NCBI GenBank assembly: GCA_019321725.1
Contig: CM033110.1
Location: 14,439,278 to 14,503,277 of the forward strand
Reading direction: 5' to 3'
DNA from: Paulownia fortunei
Taxonomy: Eukaryota; Streptophyta; Magnoliopsida; Lamiales; Paulowniaceae
DNA length: 64,000 nt
In this document: positions 60,590 to 64,000 of the stretch, in pieces
Position numbering within the stretch: the first letter of the stretch is position 1
How the letters are laid out: each line of letters begins with the position of its first letter
Notes under the pieces: generated by a model
Told to the model about the DNA's origin: nothing
Seen by the model: only the letters and a program-made list of their open reading frames with translations
The model's database searches: none
Made by a program: the position numbers and the translations under genes

Positions 60590-62074
60590 ATGAGAGTAGC
60601 TAACACCCAAGGCAACCCCCTCCCACTGGAGACGCTCGTTGCGCTGGAGGTGACCAGTGTCATCTCCAGTTAACCTAAGAGATCCACCTCTTGCTCGTTA
60701 GGGGAAACCGGTACTACACATGACCCAGAAAGCATTGAAAACTATGATTGAAGAGGCGACAGCCTGTGCAGCGGCCCAAGCAGTTGCCTAATTTGCTACT
60801 AACAAGCATAGAGATGAGCCCCCTCAGTCACCTCGCAAAGATCGAGACCCCGCTCTAACTCCAGAGGAAACTGAGCAGAGGCGCGAAGTGACAAGGCACA
60901 GTGCTACTAACCAGGGAGAGAAGAGCCTCATCAATCATCTCGTAGAAGCTAAGATACAGCTTCGACTCCTGAAAGGACTGAGTTGAGGTATGAAGCCTCG
61001 CAACACATAACAACTAACACTGATGAGGATGGAAGCAGTCGTGCGTCCCTGCCCGAAGACCATACGAAGCGACAAGGGAAGCCTATGGCGACACGTATTG
61101 TGGCAACCTACTCGCCTACAAAGCTCGCGCAACCAAAATGAGGATTGTCTCCGTTGGAGGTAGCACCCCCTAAGTGAAGCCCGCTCTCCCCCACTATTTT
61201 GGCTAAGTCCTTATCGATCGAAGTTAAGATAGCCAATCTCACTGAGTTTGATGGAACTGGTGATCCGCAAGAGCACCTCGACAAGTTTTACGCCAAAGCA
61301 AACTTGTACAATTTGAGTGACGCCGTATATTACAAGATTTTTCATACTACTTTCTCCAAGTGCACCTTGACATAATTTAACTAATTATCTACTGGAAGCA
61401 TTACTAACCTTGAGCAATTAACTCAAATCTTCTTATACCATTTATCCATCAACCGCAAGTACCCAAAAACTACATTATCCATATTCAAACCGTCCAAAAG
61501 GATGGGGAGCCGCTCCATGAATATGTATAACGTTTTGTGGAAGCAGTTCATGAGGTCCCCTATGTGAATCACGAGGCAGAACCTTCATCATGGAAGGTTC
61601 AATGAGTCCATTACAGGGAAACCCCCCACTATCTTGGAAGAGCTCTTAACTCGAGAAGAGAAGTACATCCGGGTAGAGTAGACAGTGGGGGTAAGTGCTC
61701 TTAGAAAAAAAAAATAGAAGAAAGAAGACAGAGGTGAGGGGAGAAAGAAAGAAGAGAGGCAAATTGCACTCCCATCTGGTTATACTCATTTCGCCCTCAT
61801 CAACGCTAAGTTGTCAGAAATATTGGTGATTGCTAAGCAGCAGGGGTTAGTTCAACCACCCAAGCTAATGAGAGAAAATCCCAAGCAGATGAAATCTAAT
61901 AAGTACTATCATTTTAACTGGGACTATGGGCACATAACGGAAGAGTACCACTACTTGAGGAATGAGGTCAAGAGGCTCATTCGAAATGGTTATCTGACAA
62001 AGTACATTGATAAATTTGAAGACAACCACCATCACTACAAGCTTGACTCCCTAAGACCATACAACTCATCTTGA
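60590..62074 (+). pseudogene. Ty3/gypsy gag remnant (Tat/Ogre-like)
   Basis: An N-terminal piece (MRVANTQGNPLPLETLVALE) starts at 60590. After several breaks come ANLTEFDGTGDPQEHLDKFY with AKANLYNLSDAVYYKIF (about 61230-61340), ITNLEQLTQIF, LSINRKYPKTTL, HHGRFNESI.GKPPTILEEL and EELLTREEKYIRVE. The open end 61811-62074 contains SEILVIAKQQGLVQPPKLM and the knuckle-like YYHFNWDYGHITEEYHYLRN. Gag would form the retroelement particle. Frame changes and stops (near 60790, 60985, 61140, 61370, 61560, 61679) make it dead. No protease, RT or integrase follows in the window. Confidence 0.8.
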
Positions 62075-64000
62075 GAGCATCCTAGTGGAGGCAAGAGGAG
62101 ACGTGGCGATAATAACTTCCTAACAATGGGAGCGATAGATTTCATCACCTGAAGCCTCACAGGCAAAGTTTTCTAATATTACGGGCATGGAAATACTTAA
62201 TTTATCCTTTGTATTATGCCTGACAAGGGCCAATGATTTTATTTCTTTGATCGTTAGAAAGCTTGTTTAGATCTACATTATCATACCCCAAGAGGTAACA
62301 CTTTAATTTATTTGTAAACTTATTTCTCCATCAATACAATAGTTTTTTGATATTCTTTTATCTTTGTGCACTTGCATTCTACTTATGTATAATTAAGTTA
62401 GAATCCCATAGCTCAGCTTCCCATATGGCCAATGGTAAAATACATCCCAGGATATCTTGATGCCTCTTGAGGTTAATATATACTTAGCCCCAGGCAATCA
62501 AAAAGAATCCCCTCAAGACAACACACTCAAAGAGCTATATCAACTCCCCTACTTGAGAGGTCATACCGACCTCCACACTCAAGGAGCCCTACCGGCTCCC
62601 AAATATGATAAGTCATATTGATTTTTTCCATCATAAGTACTATAAAGCAACAGACATTGTACTGAGTGACAAAAAGTCCAAACGATGTAACCTCAACATA
62701 AGCAAAAGTAAGCATACATTGAATCAGCCACCAAGCTCGGGCTAGCACAAAGAATTCAAGTAGAAATAGCCAAATCTACCAACAAAGCAGAAAATATATA
62801 TACAAGCCTAGGGCATCAAGCTAAGTAAAAGCTACTAACTCTATGAATAAGTAAATAAAATGCTCCTACGAAAGACGATAGCACAGACTAAAGAAAAAAA
62901 AACCCACGTCCATCAAAAGTTGGTCTATACTAAGTAGGAAGAATGGTGGAAGTAGTTGCGTTAACTGCCTCGACAATTCACCATCATCAAGGCCAACAAT
63001 TCCAATAGCCTTTTCCTCACCTGTCATCCAAGAGTCCCTTCCCACGATCGCGCAGAATAAAGGCTAGTATAAGGCACTACAAAGAAGAGAAAAACATTAG
63101 CAAACCTATCATAAGAAATAAAGATGATAAAAAGCTAAGTAAATCAACCATGCTACCAACAAAGAAAAATGAATAAGTAATGTGAAACCATCAACATACG
63201 AACAATTGTAGCATAACTTGACATCCATGACATGACTATGAATGGGGGGCTCACCCAGCATATCTGTCAACTCCAACAGATCTCAAAAAAAAAAAATAAT
63301 GCCCTCGCTCTTAGACATACCAGTCTCTAACGATCATGATGGCCCTGAAAAGCTAACCTCCTCACCCAACTCACTCCCATAATTGGATAAAGAGCGAATG
63401 TCCTTTGTGGTCTTGGATAAAAATCCATCTAAGACAGTGAACTCAACATAGCGACTTAAACCAACCCCTCAACTAGACGTAGTAATCAAACACGAAAGGG
63501 GACATGAAAATGACAACATGCGACAACAACGCATGCACACTTAGCAATGGAATCACATGGGCACCATGCTTAACTTGATGACACGACTACACTTGACAAC
63601 GCGACTGCATATGACACAACGACCCCTAGTATGATGACTTTATTGTCAACTCAACCTGGAAGGCTCGAGCTGGAGACACACCACGACACGGTAACACCCC
63701 AGTAGCCTCAACTTGAGCTTAAATTGTGTGCTCAAGAAGCAGCAAAAAATGACGTGCAGCAGCTGCTGATGGGTAGCTCGAGCTCAAAGGTCGGGCTACA
63801 GCAGCTGCCAGTGAAGAGCTTGAGCTGACAGCTCGAGCGAGAACATTAGGCGATGATGACACGAACACGGGTTGTCTGCTTGACTTGCAGAGACGATGTC
63901 CTTCTTGTCGTGGCATAAAAAAGAGATCCAACTCGAGTAGCCTGCTCGAGTTAGAAAATTGGATTGTCCACCAGGTTGCCCGCAGGTGATGGCAGCAACA
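62075..64000. other. retroelement-like non-coding sequence to the window end
   Basis: It is less AT-rich than the middle of the window and contains phrases such as GAGAGGTCATACCGACCTCC and GAGCCCTACCGGCTCC (short inverted repeats near 62555-62600) and repeated GCTCGAGC-type words (63770-63850, 63935-63960). No pol frame is present, so the gypsy copy either lost pol or belongs to a large non-coding derivative. The short frames here show no domain. Confidence 0.45.

Overview
The window looks like nuclear DNA of a dicot-type flowering plant. It is strongly AT-rich, has intron-containing and intronless plant genes, and is dominated by plant transposable elements and their decayed remains. No species can be named from the sequence alone.

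Two host genes are supported. The first, on the + strand, is a YEATS-domain protein of the GAS41/YAF9/TAF14 family. Its CDS has six exons from 28214 to 41078, totals 804 nt and encodes 267 aa. The reading frame stays open across every proposed splice junction. Exons 2-5 are compact, but intron 1 is 4.5 kb and intron 5 is 7.2 kb. Intron 5 holds a truncated Ty1/copia element, two sets of duplications and a 2-kb Mutator-type element. The second gene is an intact, intronless SAUR gene of 99 aa (48713-49012) with a TATA box and a DST-like element in its 3' region.

Most of the rest is mobile. From left to right: a small hAT-like element (815-1761); retroelement-like non-coding sequence interrupted by a complete but mutated 5.7-kb hAT transposon (4198-9862) with a BED-finger transposase pseudogene; a long-hairpin (foldback) element (13751-15210) and a second one (16676-17693); then a nested pair of Mutator-like elements. 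The inner one (17986-24935) is 6.95 kb, has an exact 9-bp target-site duplication, and carries a MURA-type transposase and a plant-mobile-domain (PMD) gene, both on the - strand. Its ends contain GC-rich hairpins unlike the rest of the window. The outer one (17778-26763) is a relative of the element in intron 5 of the YEATS gene.

Right of the YEATS gene are a Stowaway-like and a Tourist-like MITE, an LTR-like stretch, a third foldback (46143-47527), and the SAUR gene. After that come a direct duplication whose first copy is split by a TIR element and whose second copy keeps the empty site, a - strand copia integrase remnant, a tRNA-derived SINE with an 11-bp target-site duplication, another TIR element, several small MITEs, and at the right edge a Ty3/gypsy 5' LTR end with a broken gag.

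All element calls come from reading motifs, terminal repeats and target-site duplications by eye. Family names are from general knowledge; no database search was possible.
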